Of a stretch of DNA of 64,000 nucleotides, positions 42,166 through 51,837 are shown one piece after another. Source of the stretch: Eumeta japonica. Lineage: Eukaryota; Arthropoda; Insecta; Lepidoptera; Psychidae. The first letter of the stretch is position 1, and the number at the start of each line of letters is the position of its first letter. Where the stretch lies: NCBI GenBank assembly GCA_005406025.1, contig BGZK01000076.1, positions 620,001 through 684,000 of the forward strand, read 5' to 3'. The notes beneath the pieces were generated by a model. That model made no database searches. It was not told the origin of the DNA and worked only from the letters and a program-made list of their open reading frames with translations. The position numbers were made by a program, and so were the translations under genes.

Positions 42166-45100
42166 TGAAACAAATTGTGTGTTTTTGGTTTTTTGTGATT
42201 TGTAATGTTAGTAGAGAATGCAGAACAGAATAGAAGCAAATAAGTAAAGAATTTTTTTGATCAAATTTACGAGTGCTTTGTCGATGTAAGGACTTATTTT
42301 TCTCCTATAATTGAATCCATCATAATCAGGTTGACAAATATAATCGTTCAATATAAAAGATGAAGAAATTCATTCTGTTTCCGCGCAGGCGAAAATTAAT
42401 TTAAAATGTTTTTTTCTTAGTAATTTCAAGATAAATAGAAATATTTATGAGAAATAAATATTGTTGAGGAGTTGATTCGGAAATGCGCTTACAAAGTATT
42501 TATTCAATAAGAGAATGCAAATATGCGTGTTTGTCTGTTATGCAGTTACCGCTCGCTGGTCGACAGTTGGCGGCTCTGGTGGGCGCGCTGCAGCTTCGAC
42601 ACGTGGCTGGCCGGCACGCCCGCCAACCACGACGCAAGACAGGTTCATAAGACATTCTGTACTGGACCTGGACCTTCTGTTTTTTAATCAAAACCCATTT
42701 TTATTCATAAACGATTGTTAATTAAATAATAATTTTCCGTCGGACAAGCCGCCCCGGATGTAATTATGGCCACAAGTAATATCGATCTAAAATATTATTG
42801 ATCAATTTTTTTTAAATAATTTAAATTATTTACATATTTTCTTAAAGAATTATGAATAACAGAAAAATATTTTAAGACATTAAAAACTTTGTATTTCCAT
42901 TGTCACTTCTTACCTGCAATCTGTTCATGAAAATATAAATGGGAATTACATCATTAAATTAATACTTTAATAATAATAATTAACAAACACATGATTATCA
43001 AAAGTAAGGTTTTTTTTTGTCTGTACATAATAGATCGATGAAATATATTGGTCAGAAAAAAACATAAGTGCCTATAAATAGGGGTTGCTAGCTGTTAAAA
43101 ATGCACAAGCACAAGAAAAAGCACATTACACTGTTCATAGGAAAATGACATAATGTACCAACTGTACATCCTTTTAAAGCCATTATTATTAATAAATTCA
43201 TACAATGTGTACATCAATATACAAATATTATATGTCTCATCTTATTTATTTATTTTTAGATTATATCAAAACTCAAAGCATTATTGCTCTATACATAACT
43301 GCTAATTTAAAACATTTATATTTTGCTTATTTTATTGTTATATGTATAAAAAGTTATTTCAGTGAAGTAGAAAATTTTGTTAATTAACTCTTTTTTTATA
43401 ATTATGGTCATTATTAAAAAAAATAGAAAAACAAAGATAAAACTACTGATTGGACAGAACGAAATATTTCAAAAATTTAAATAAAATTACACTGTTACTT
43501 TAAAATACAAGAAACTCATACATTTTCCAAGAAAATTCTACAAAGGAATTTTATAATTTTGTGGCAAATTTTTATTCTTATCATAAATTAATAGAAAAAT
43601 TGCTTATGAAAATATTTGTAATTGTATAACACTTTTTGATTACAATAAAATGTAATGAAGAATGTTTTATTTCTATGAAGCAATTTTCATTATGTAAGTC
43701 ATCTGCTCATTGATTAAAACAATAATAAGATGTCTTCGTGAGCTGGCCTTTAATACTTTATTTTCTAGGTTCAATATTTCTTATGTTCATAAAATCGCAT
43801 ACAGTTCCACATGAAAAGTATATAACTCTAAAAATATTCAGTTAATTTGAAGTGACTGTGAGGTGGAAATTTAAGTGCTTTTCAGTATTTTCATGAATGT
43901 TTTGAATAGACTAATTTCATATTTTGAACCTAACCTGTTTTATTAAATCGGTTATAAAGGAAATTTAACATCATGCCAGAAAAGTTAAATACCGGATTAA
44001 ACATTGTACATCAATTTTCATGTATATATTATTGAACAATATGACCTATGCGAAAGCTAATATGGATGTTGATCAAAATTCAGGTGTGTATCGCGTGCGG
44101 ATATTGCGGGAAGACTGTAGCAGCGGCTTCTGGACTCACGCGGCCTGCCCGCCACCTGCCCAGGCTGGCGCCGCCGGCTGCTAAAATGAAGGTTCTCAAC
44201 ATTTTGCAGATCTTCCATATTTACTTTATTTTTTATTTGATACAATTTTATTAGAATAAGGTAGATCAAGAAATATATATTTGCCATCAGTGTTATAATT
44301 ACCATGCAAAAAATAACAAGGTATCTAAATTTTCAGTGGCTAATTTTATTATATAGTAATGTAATAGTAACCCAAATGAAAGCAATTTTAACATTCTTCA
44401 TTAACAGTTTATCATTTTGCAGTTATTGACATTATCAATTTAAGTTGAGCTTCTTTACGTTTTGTTTCTTATAACAACTAAATAGAACTTTGTACAGTTT
44501 TAGCATTTGTTGATTAGCAAACTTGATGTTTTATTCCGTAACATAGATTTACGATTTTTAACGTTTTTTATATATTTTTGAAGAAACACCCATTTTCTTA
44601 TTATACTACATCCTACTAATGAAATGCAATATTTAAAAAATCTGTCATATCTCATTTTTTAACTTCCCACTAAAAAATTGAAAATTTTCGAAAATCGGGA
44701 AGTTATAGGTTTTACCCCGTTTATCGCAAATCGAGTTTTCATCAGATCTTCACGTTTTGAGGCCCTAAAAAGCTCCACTGACGATTTTACGATAGTGTCT
44801 GTATGTTTCTATGTATATGTGTATATATGTACGTGTGTGTATGTGTGTGTATGTATGTGTGCGTGTGTGTGTGTGTGTGTGTGTGAATGTATGTAAAACT
44901 CTTATAACTTTTGAACGGCTTGATCGATCGATTCCTAAAACTAATTAACATTGAAAAACCACGTCGATCACCGCCGGGCCGGTCAAATGAAAAAAATTGC
45001 TAAAAGTGATTTTATCAAAATATTCCAAAATTTTGTATCTGATTAAATGTGTTCTGAATTCTTTTATAGAACTTAAAAACCTGCGGTGATTGTTGCTAGT

Positions 45101-48100
45101 TCAATCAAAATCGATTAATTTGTTCAAGCAATATTAAAAACGAAAATTGAAAAAACCTTTTTTTAAATAAGTCTAAAATTTGGTATCGAATCAAATTCGC
45201 ATTCTCTAAATTTTTTACTAAAAAAATCGTGTCAAATCCTGTATATTTTAGTATTTCCAACTCAAAAATAGCGGAAAGTTTTAGGGTTGGCCTACAGGGT
45301 TAACCTCTCTTCTAATTTTTTAGCATAAGAATAACTTTTTTTTCCCTACCTGCATTGCCAGTCTGCATTCTATATTCGGTTTTCTTGTGTTTTTGTGATT
45401 TAAAGTGGTTTTGTATTTATTAAAATGTTCGCAAAAAAAGGAAAATTGATATTAGAATTTCTTAAGACAGCATATTTGCACTATTTCTTATTCGTATGAG
45501 TAATCAAGATAAAAAGTTACCACAAGTTTTGGTGAAAGTTGTAGCCCGATTCTTATATGCTGGGCTTCAAGAGAAAAAAAAATATCAAAAACATCTCTAA
45601 ATTCTCCAATGGATCACCAATGCTGTGAAGAGAACCGTCAAATCACGAAACTGACTAATTTTTGTATGATATTAACTAAAGGCTTTAATTAAAAAAGTAA
45701 ACATAAAATCCGGACATTCCATAAGTCTCAAAACCGATACCACATTTGGAAAGCTTGCCACATCCTGTTATGTCCAGCTATGTCAAGTGCTAGTTGCATG
45801 ATAATGAAGATCTATTTGCAGAAGATGAAAGTGGTGACATGTTCGTAATCGAAGATGATAAAACGCCACATTTATTATTTCACCAAAAAACATGATTTAT
45901 GTTTTTGCCACGATATTCCCGAATCTTTTTAATGGGATGCATTAAAATTATGAAGCGAATGAATGGCGTTTATTTATCGTTTCATCTAAATATAGCTTGA
46001 AAGCTGTATTATTTTATAATGGCAATATAAAACCATTCTTACCTATTGGCCATGCTGTTAAGTGTCTGTTTTAATGAAAAAAAATACAATATGAACAGCG
46101 CAACTGGAAAACATGTGGTGATTTAAAAATGTTTGGTATGTTACTAGGATTATGAAGCGGGTGTACCTAACCATATTTATTGTGTTTAATACCACATATT
46201 TTTTGTGCTTGTGGGGCTCGAGCTAAAAAATATCATTACGTCGAAAAAAAATCGGCCTGTTCAAAAATATACTCCAGGAAAATTGTATGTCAAATATAAA
46301 TCTGTAGTCGATCCACAAAATATAATTTTGTCACCATTACACATTAAATTAGGCTTGATAAAAAATTTCATCAAATCCATGTACAAAACAGTACTGCTGT
46401 TATATATTTACAAAAAAAAATCCAAACATTTTAGATGCAAAACTGAAAGAGGGAATTATTATCAGTAATATCGCAAACTAATGTAATATGGTCAATTACA
46501 AAAACTTTGATCTCCTAATAAAAAAAAAGCTTGGGAAACCTTTGAAATTGTTATCAATAGATTCTGGGGAAATCGTAAAGATGAAAATTATGTAAAAAAT
46601 ATTATTGATTTATTAAAAAATTATCATGCAATGGGTGTGAATATGTCTCTAAAGATGCATTTTTTTCATTATCAACTGGACCTTTTCCCTGAAAACTTGA
46701 GTGCCATGAGTGAAAATCTGGATGAGCATTTTTACCATGACTATAAATTTTTTTGGAATAAAAGTATATTAGGAGACTACTGCCGGTTTATTTTTATGAT
46801 ATTTATTATGAAAATTATAAAAAGAAAAATTAAGTCAAAAATTTTTAATTTTTTAATATTATTTTTTTAAATATGTACTTAGGTACATCAAATCATTAAA
46901 TATATCTCATACCACATCTAGCTTAAAAGATATTAATAAATATCTTTTAAGCTAGATGTGACAGATTTTTAAAAATATCTTTCTACGCACAAAGAAGGTA
47001 TACATATTGTATAAGTATATAAACCATGTAAACCAGTGATATTTTGATATTTTTACAATTTGTACACTACACTTGAAAAACACTTAGTGAGGCAGGCCTG
47101 GATTCTACTCTTCCTGTATTGCAGGGCATATTGAATACTAAGTTGTTTTCAATTTAGGGGAGACTAATGCTTTGCAGTAGAACACTGTATGCCTTATGAA
47201 AATGCATTGTTCATATTTCCTATTGTTAACATTTGTTAACTTCATTGCCAATGAAGTGTTAACCATTGTTAACGATGCATATATTATATAATGTAACTTT
47301 ATCATGTATAGAGACTGCAAATTTTTGGGCTTTACTTTTAATATAATAATTGAGTGTATAATAAAGAATCCTCTTTCTAACCCCCATCCAACAGCAACAC
47401 GATATGTGGACTATACAAGCACACATGAAATAAGCTAAATTCAAATACCTAATAACTACATCTAGGTGCAATAAACAATAAAAATATGTGTATGTATATT
47501 ATAGACACCAATTTTTATTTTATTTCATATATTTATTAATTGAGCTTTTATTTTGATTATCGCTGAAGCAGCAGATATCGGCGTGTCCTCATTGCCGTAA
47601 GCCGCTGCCGCGGTGCGCGGTGTGCGCGCTGCACATGGGCACGGCGGGCGGCGGCGAGTTCCCGGGCTGGTTCACGTGGTGCGTCGCCTGCCGTCACGGC
47701 GGCCACGCTACACACCTGCTGAACTGGTTCAGGTACATTGCTATACTTGGCTTGTTGTCCCGCATATATGTATTACTAAGGCCCAATACCAAATGAACGA
47801 ATGTGCATTCTAAACAATTTCATCATCAAAATACGGATGATATTAAAGTTTAATTAAAACCTGATAACCTAACCTTAGTTTAAATGTGCCGCCGAAGTAA
47901 TAAGAGGACTGTTGAGTTGATTACATGGCTTCGTAGCTATATAGGCTTGGTTATAGACGTGTTAAGGGGCGGGGGGGTCCCTTAGGGATCCATTATTGTG
48001 TGATGTAATATTTACGTTTAAAAGACGTAAAATGTATTCCTAATGTTGTAGCTATTATTTTTCAAGAAACTGATAAATATTATCAGTTTCTTGAAATGTA

Positions 48101-49095
48101 CAACAAACGCCAATGATTTTATTACACTGATACCAACTGATATGCCTGGTGTCGACGGCGTGGGCGCAACTCTTTGATTTAGCACTTCCGCCCATTGTTC
48201 TCTTTTCGGCAAACATCGCTCACGCCGCTTTGTGGTCTTAAGACTAGAAATGACTTTAAATCTAATAAAAATATAACAAATAAAATAATAAAACATATAG
48301 ATTAAATGTTATTCGTTTTTTAACATTTTTTTCTTAGTTCTACATGACTGGACGTAACTCTGGGCCGAAAGTCCTTTATGGGATGCATATATAAGGCAAT
48401 GTAACCATTAATTATGGGTACTTCTTTTTTCTTTTTTACTGTATTTACATTTTATGGATAATCTTTATTGTATTCTTTGCAAATACTGTATCATTTTTTT
48501 TAGAAATTATTGGCCATTAACTTTAGATCGTATGTGGGCAACAGCCAGCCCGCTGTAAAATTTGATCCGACCCACGAGACATTTTGAAAAATTTCATATC
48601 TGATATCTATCACCAAAAATTATGAACACTAGTTTAAAATATTACTTTGAAATGCACTACTTTTTGAACACGGCCCGCGAATGTATTTGCACACTAAAGT
48701 TTGTCCCACAACATCTCAAATGTTACCTATACCTGCTTTAGATAATCGGGAAACACAATGTTTCTTCCTGTACTCGTTAAACTATCGTCCTCTACATAAT
48801 TACGGAATCTTGCATAACTCTGGATTTAATGCTATCTGATAACTTTATTCAATGTCATGCAAATAGTAAAGTTATCATTATACCGATATGAAGTATTTCA
48901 TCAGAAGTGTCTTAGTAAGCATGCCAGTATCGAAAATTGTAACAAAAGTTTTATGATGATGTCACATATTAATATAATGACTAATAAATTATTATCGGCA
49001 CTGACTCTATCAACAGGGAACACACCGAATGTCCCGTCAGCTCGTGTTCGTGCCGCTGCATCAGTATGGACCCACCTCCGTCGGCACAGCCCTAG
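27114..49095 (+). CDS. mio: MIOS/Mio, GATOR2 subunit, about 850 aa, 18 clear coding exons
   Basis: Mio is a GATOR2 subunit: an N-terminal WD40 propeller, an alpha-solenoid, and a C-terminal zinc/RING-like module. GATOR2 restrains GATOR1 and so promotes TORC1. Exons: 27114-27240, 27312-27506, 27584-27735, 30163-30309, 31431-31626, 33303-33393, 33750-33882, 35994-36166, 36434-36527, 36742-36877, 37413-37593, 38098-38274, 39268-39406, 40180-40318, 42546-42642, 44084-44191, 47575-47732, 49017-49095. All phases fit except 3 to 4, where a short exon is missing. WD40 marks: ALGHASGRVALVNLGQ, ALDKHRSDHCILLWDV, VLCVWDTRAFERPL, FSWHPTHQARVLAV. Solenoid: PYLRALFAFLSAI, LEDRVAFACIFLGD, LAGVLLTG. C-terminus: ACGYCGK, CPHCRKPLPRCAVC, WFTWCVACRHGGHATHLL, ECPVSSCSCRC. 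Length is close to human MIOS (875). Start: the first of two adjacent ATGs; the second would also serve. Confidence 0.95.
27869..27896 (+). CDS. mio: Candidate mio micro-exon (28 nt)
   Basis: Exon 3 can only end in phase 0 (TAT then gttttatc), while exon 4 starts two bases into a codon, so an exon of length 3n+1 is needed. ACAACTGAAG...GAAGTCT (28 nt) after an ag and before gtgact fits the phase and encodes TTEASFTEV, landing in the acidic loop between two WD40 blades where human MIOS has ETETT. The splice sites are weak, so this is only a candidate. Confidence 0.25.
28625..28945 (+). mobile_element. Short non-autonomous Helitron
   Basis: It begins TCTATACATATATAAGCG directly after A (28624) and ends AGGCAACAGCTAG directly before T (28946). 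This fits the Helitron rules: 5' TC, 3' CTAG, inserted between A and T, no terminal inverted repeats. The internal phrase GATCTCCGAAACTATATGTC occurs twice (about 28680 and 28794), an internal duplication. It lies in the mio intron before exon 4 and encodes no protein. Confidence 0.7.
29365..29940. repeat. Interspersed repeat with inverted TAAAGCTATTGCAT ends
   Basis: The left end contains GAGGTAAAGCTATTGCATGG (from 29398) and the right end ATGCAATAGCTTAAA (from about 29923), an imperfect inverted pair. The interior right half (29740-29900) is GC-rich. No protein reading; class undetermined. Confidence 0.45.
31668..31862 (+). repeat. Minisatellite, AAATTGGAAACATTTTTTAA-type units
   Basis: About seven degenerate units of 25-30 bp, each with AATTGGAAACA or AAATTGAAAACAA followed by a T-run. 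The array starts about 40 bp after the mio exon 5 donor. The frames at 31530-31839 are products of this array. Confidence 0.8.
33487..33536. repeat. Perfect hairpin, 21-bp arms, 8-nt loop
   Basis: AATCAATTCTAAACCTTGAAG (33487-33507) is followed after AAAAGGAT by its exact reverse complement (33516-33536), in the mio intron between exons 6 and 7. Confidence 0.8.
33921..34036. mobile_element. Short MITE, copy B
   Basis: The ends GTACAATGCACGAAAC and (inverted) GTATAACGCACAAAACG match each other and the ends of the element at 4569-4708; the core GCAGGTTCAACGCTTCCCGA is shared in opposite orientation. It begins about 38 bp downstream of the mio exon 7 donor. Confidence 0.6.
35118..35309 (-). CDS. 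THAP-domain first exon, antisense in a mio intron
   Basis: The minus-strand ATG (35309-35307) opens 64 codons ending at a strong donor (GAT then gtaagt) in phase 0. The peptide shows a THAP-type C2CH zinc finger: CVVPQC (Cys9, Cys14), LFVHIP, KWL (38-40), YFCEDH (Cys59, His62). THAP domains bind DNA and occur in transcription factors and in P-element-like transposases. The usual C-terminal AVPTIF-like box would lie on a following exon, which I cannot find in the 1.2 kb below. It may be the surviving first exon of a domesticated or transposon-encoded THAP gene, or an intact nested gene with distant exons. The finger is uninterrupted, but His is followed by Val instead of the more usual Phe. 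Confidence 0.6.
41059..41140 (+). repeat. (TG)n microsatellite
   Basis: A nearly pure TG run with a GGGG interruption near 41107. The small frames at 41027-41258 are translations of it. Confidence 0.9.
41569..41740. repeat. 36-bp inverted repeat plus TA microsatellite
   Basis: 41569-41604 (TTTGTTTTCATGATGCAAC...) and 41654-41689 are exact reverse complements separated by 49 nt. A (TA)n run follows directly (about 41690-41739). A second TA run is at about 42133-42162. All lie in the mio intron before exon 15. Confidence 0.8.
44659..45305 (+). repeat. Interspersed repeat TTAACTTCCC..., copy 2, with (TG)n
   Basis: It starts TTAACTTCCCACTAAAAAAT, with a foldback to CGGGAAGTTA, and ends GGCCTACAGGGTTAACC. 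A TG-rich microsatellite (about 44813-44887) sits about 150 bp from its start, the same place as in copy 3. Confidence 0.75.
45420..46870 (+). pseudogene. Decayed copy of an uncharacterised multicopy insect/cnidarian protein family
   Basis: Across several frames with many stops I read SKYSLKAVLFHNGNIKP, then PIGHAV, KTCGDLKMFGMLLG, CGARAKKYHY, then NIILSPLHIKLGLIKNFIKS (46327-46386) and MGVNMSLKMHFFHYQLDLFP with ENLSAMSE (46631-46710). The order and phrases match a family that I recall as recurring in many copies, annotated as uncharacterised, in aphid, Hydra and other genomes, where the text runs like GDLK-LL-GQ-GG, PPLHIKLGL, SLKIHFLHSHLDFFPEN. Its copy number suggests a mobile-element gene, but I know of no assigned enzymatic function. 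Here it is broken beyond use and sits directly after the copy 2 repeat. Confidence 0.6.
46913..46960. repeat. Perfect hairpin, 21-bp arms, 6-nt loop
   Basis: CACATCTAGCTTAAAAGATAT (46913-46933), loop TAATAA, exact reverse complement 46940-46960. In the mio intron before exon 17. Confidence 0.8.
48060..48096. repeat. Perfect hairpin, 16-bp arms, 5-nt loop
   Basis: TTTCAAGAAACTGATA and its reverse complement around AATAT, in the last mio intron. Next to it (48120-48250) is a GC-richer stretch open on the minus strand (KTTKRRERCLPKREQWAEV) that I do not recognise. Confidence 0.7.
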
Positions 49096-50275
49096 CGCAT
49101 ACGCCCATCCCTGTTAAGACCAATTCTGAGGAAGTTGCTATATTTATTTGATTCAAGATCGGTTTGTCAAAGGTCAAATTTTTTAATTTTCATATTACCA
49201 AAATAATTATACTTTCAGGATTTATATTCTCGCTTTATAACATATCTGTACATTAGAAGCATATATTAGTCATTAATTTCTTTAAAAATTATTTAGCATT
49301 ATATTCAAATTTATTTAGACTAAAGATAAATTTGTCAATTAGACAAATTGCCATGTTTTTCTCATGTGCAGATATTAAAACTTAATTGTCATTATAGTTA
49401 GAAAATCGATAAAACTTCCTCATCGATTCTTCTATTGCTTAGTTACGGTAGTTACGGAGCATGCTTTAAAGATGTTCATTTTTTTGTGATATGGGAATAT
49501 ATATTCAGGAATAAAAAAAAAATCCCATGCAACCGTAAAACCACCTAAAATAATCTCGGTTTAGTTCCTATTTCTGGTATCCTATTTACGTTTGAAATAG
49601 ATTCTAGAGGAAAAGGCTTAGATAACGTCAGATTCATTGTTTCTATAATTCTGTTGTGTTGCATTTTTTATTTGGTTCTTTACTTTTTAATCTAAGATTT
49701 TACTCATGTTCACATTTCATGTTGAATATAGACCATTATGACAATTTATAATAATCTGAAGGTCTCTTTTCATTTGCCACTCATGTTACGTAAATTCTAA
49801 TTGCAAAATGTCTAAAAAAATGAATAGAAAACACTGTTGTAATGGTTTTTTACTTTAATGATAAGGATCTGTAATGTTTATCACAAAATTATTTGTCTTA
49901 TAATGGGCCTCTGAAATATAATTAGTAATTTGATCAAATAATTATACGACATTGTGAATATACATTAAACAACCTGCCAGGTATAGAAATAGGTTAGATA
50001 GAAAGTATACAATTGATATCTAATGAATGTATATTTTGGTAAAAAATATGAGACTGCAAAAGGCAAAGACATGTAAAGTTAGATTAAATAGGCCGAGTGC
50101 TGATGTAGATAGAAATATTTCTAGTCAGGTTGTTTATGTCAAATTGTTAGGTAGTATTTATGATGTCGCCATAGTTTAGATGTTGAATAGTCATTAAGTG
50201 TAAAGAATATTTTTGTATAATTTTGTTATTGATTAAATTTTCTGTAAATTAAATAAAAACACTGGATTATTTCCA
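49096..50275 (+). other. mio: mio 3' UTR and poly(A) signal
   Basis: After the mio TAG (49093-49095) the sequence is AT-rich and non-coding. The AATAAA at 50252-50257 followed by a GT/T-rich stretch is a good end signal, giving a 3' UTR of about 1.2 kb. Confidence 0.5.
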
Positions 50276-50291
50276 AATATATATATATACA

Positions 50292-51837
50292 TTTATTAAA
50301 TAATAATTTCATCTGTATTCCAATTTAACAATAAAATTCTCAAAGACACAACATCATTTTATTTATCATCTATTATACAAGGATCGCATCCCTCTAGGTA
50401 CTGACGTATACACACATCCGAGCTCATACAAAAATAAACCGACCATCGCTCGTCTGCCGCGCGTTGCTGTGAGAGTGTCGCGTACGACATGATAGTGTAC
50501 AATATACTATATAAGTTTATCTATAAATCTTTCTCCATACACAATAAATACCACAATAAAAAATAAAAGCCTTCACAAATCGAGCCAATCTTTTCAAGAC
50601 ATCAGGCTCCTCAAATACAATTTATCTAAATACTACTTTTTTATCTACACAATAAAATCTTTTTTCCATGAATTCGCATTATGGACAATTTTTCTATGAT
50701 GTTTCGTATAGTGAAACATTAAAAATCTAGTATTTTCCGATGTACTATGTAGTACAAAATGTATAGAAAACTGACTTTGGTTTAGACAATAAACAATTCA
50801 CATTAAGTACAACGTCAACCGACGACAGTATTTAATTTTAATTTCCATGACATAAATACACCGAAACTTCTGTCACTACACAAAAGTCCGTTCACGGCCG
50901 GACGTGACATGTACATCTTGACATATAAAACTATGAGAATACACGGGGACGATCGCAAAGGCAGAGGCCCACTCTCACTGCAACCCGCGACGCCCACGCA
51001 CGCCTATAATATATGAAAACATTCAACGTCCGACCTCGACTAATGGTTGCCTAGCAACACATCTACATTGCACATTTCTTCGTAAAGCATCTTAACAGAG
51101 GTCCTACGCAGCAGTCAGGACCGACTCGAGATACTCTTTGGAATGCGCCGTTTTGATGAAAAATCGACCTTTTAACTAATCACAAAAATTACAATCCAAT
51201 GGCAAGAATACAGTAGCGTGGCCCGCTAAGCCACAGAGTAGCCAAAGTTTACTAATCCCGACCAAAAGTGGTCTGCGAGACGATAGCTCGCAGTCAAAAA
51301 GACGAAAGTTTGAAAAAGTCTACGAAAAGAGGTGTGAATTCATGAACTACCCCCATAAAGCTTGTCAAGGTCACTTGGACTCAACGCGTTGTCATGAAAC
51401 TGCCGGGGCTCGCGCCTCCGTCATTCTCTATACATAATTTATATACTCTGTAATATTTACCAACCGTTAAAATATAACACACCCTATTTATTTATAAAAT
51501 AAATAATCTGATTCTGTTACACAAAGAGTTAAACCTTCCGACACGACGTAACAAGGGCACGGGGCGCGCCCGCTCTCCCAAACTAACAACAACGTTATAA
51601 AAAATAATGAATAGACGCACGTCAAGATTCGAGTATCCTATACTTATCTTACACGACGATGGCACACCGCGTCCGATATACAAATTTACAAAGATCGCAC
51701 TTAACTAGAGAGTTAGCCACTTATGAATCTAGTCGACAGAAAAGGAATGTTTAATCGTTGCGGCCTGTAGCGCACGCGGCGGTGCCGCTGCGGCGCATGC
51801 GGCCTGCGGGCAGGTCTCCAGCGGGCGCGCGCGTCCT
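50292..51837 (-). other. HDAC4: HDAC4 3' UTR and poly(A) signal
   Basis: This is the minus-strand region after the HDAC4 stop, with AATAAA (TTTATT on +) at 50292-50297. It is more GC-rich than the surrounding introns, as expected for transcribed UTR. No protein frame is supported; the frames at 50815-50997 and 51492-51683 have no recognisable content. Confidence 0.5.
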
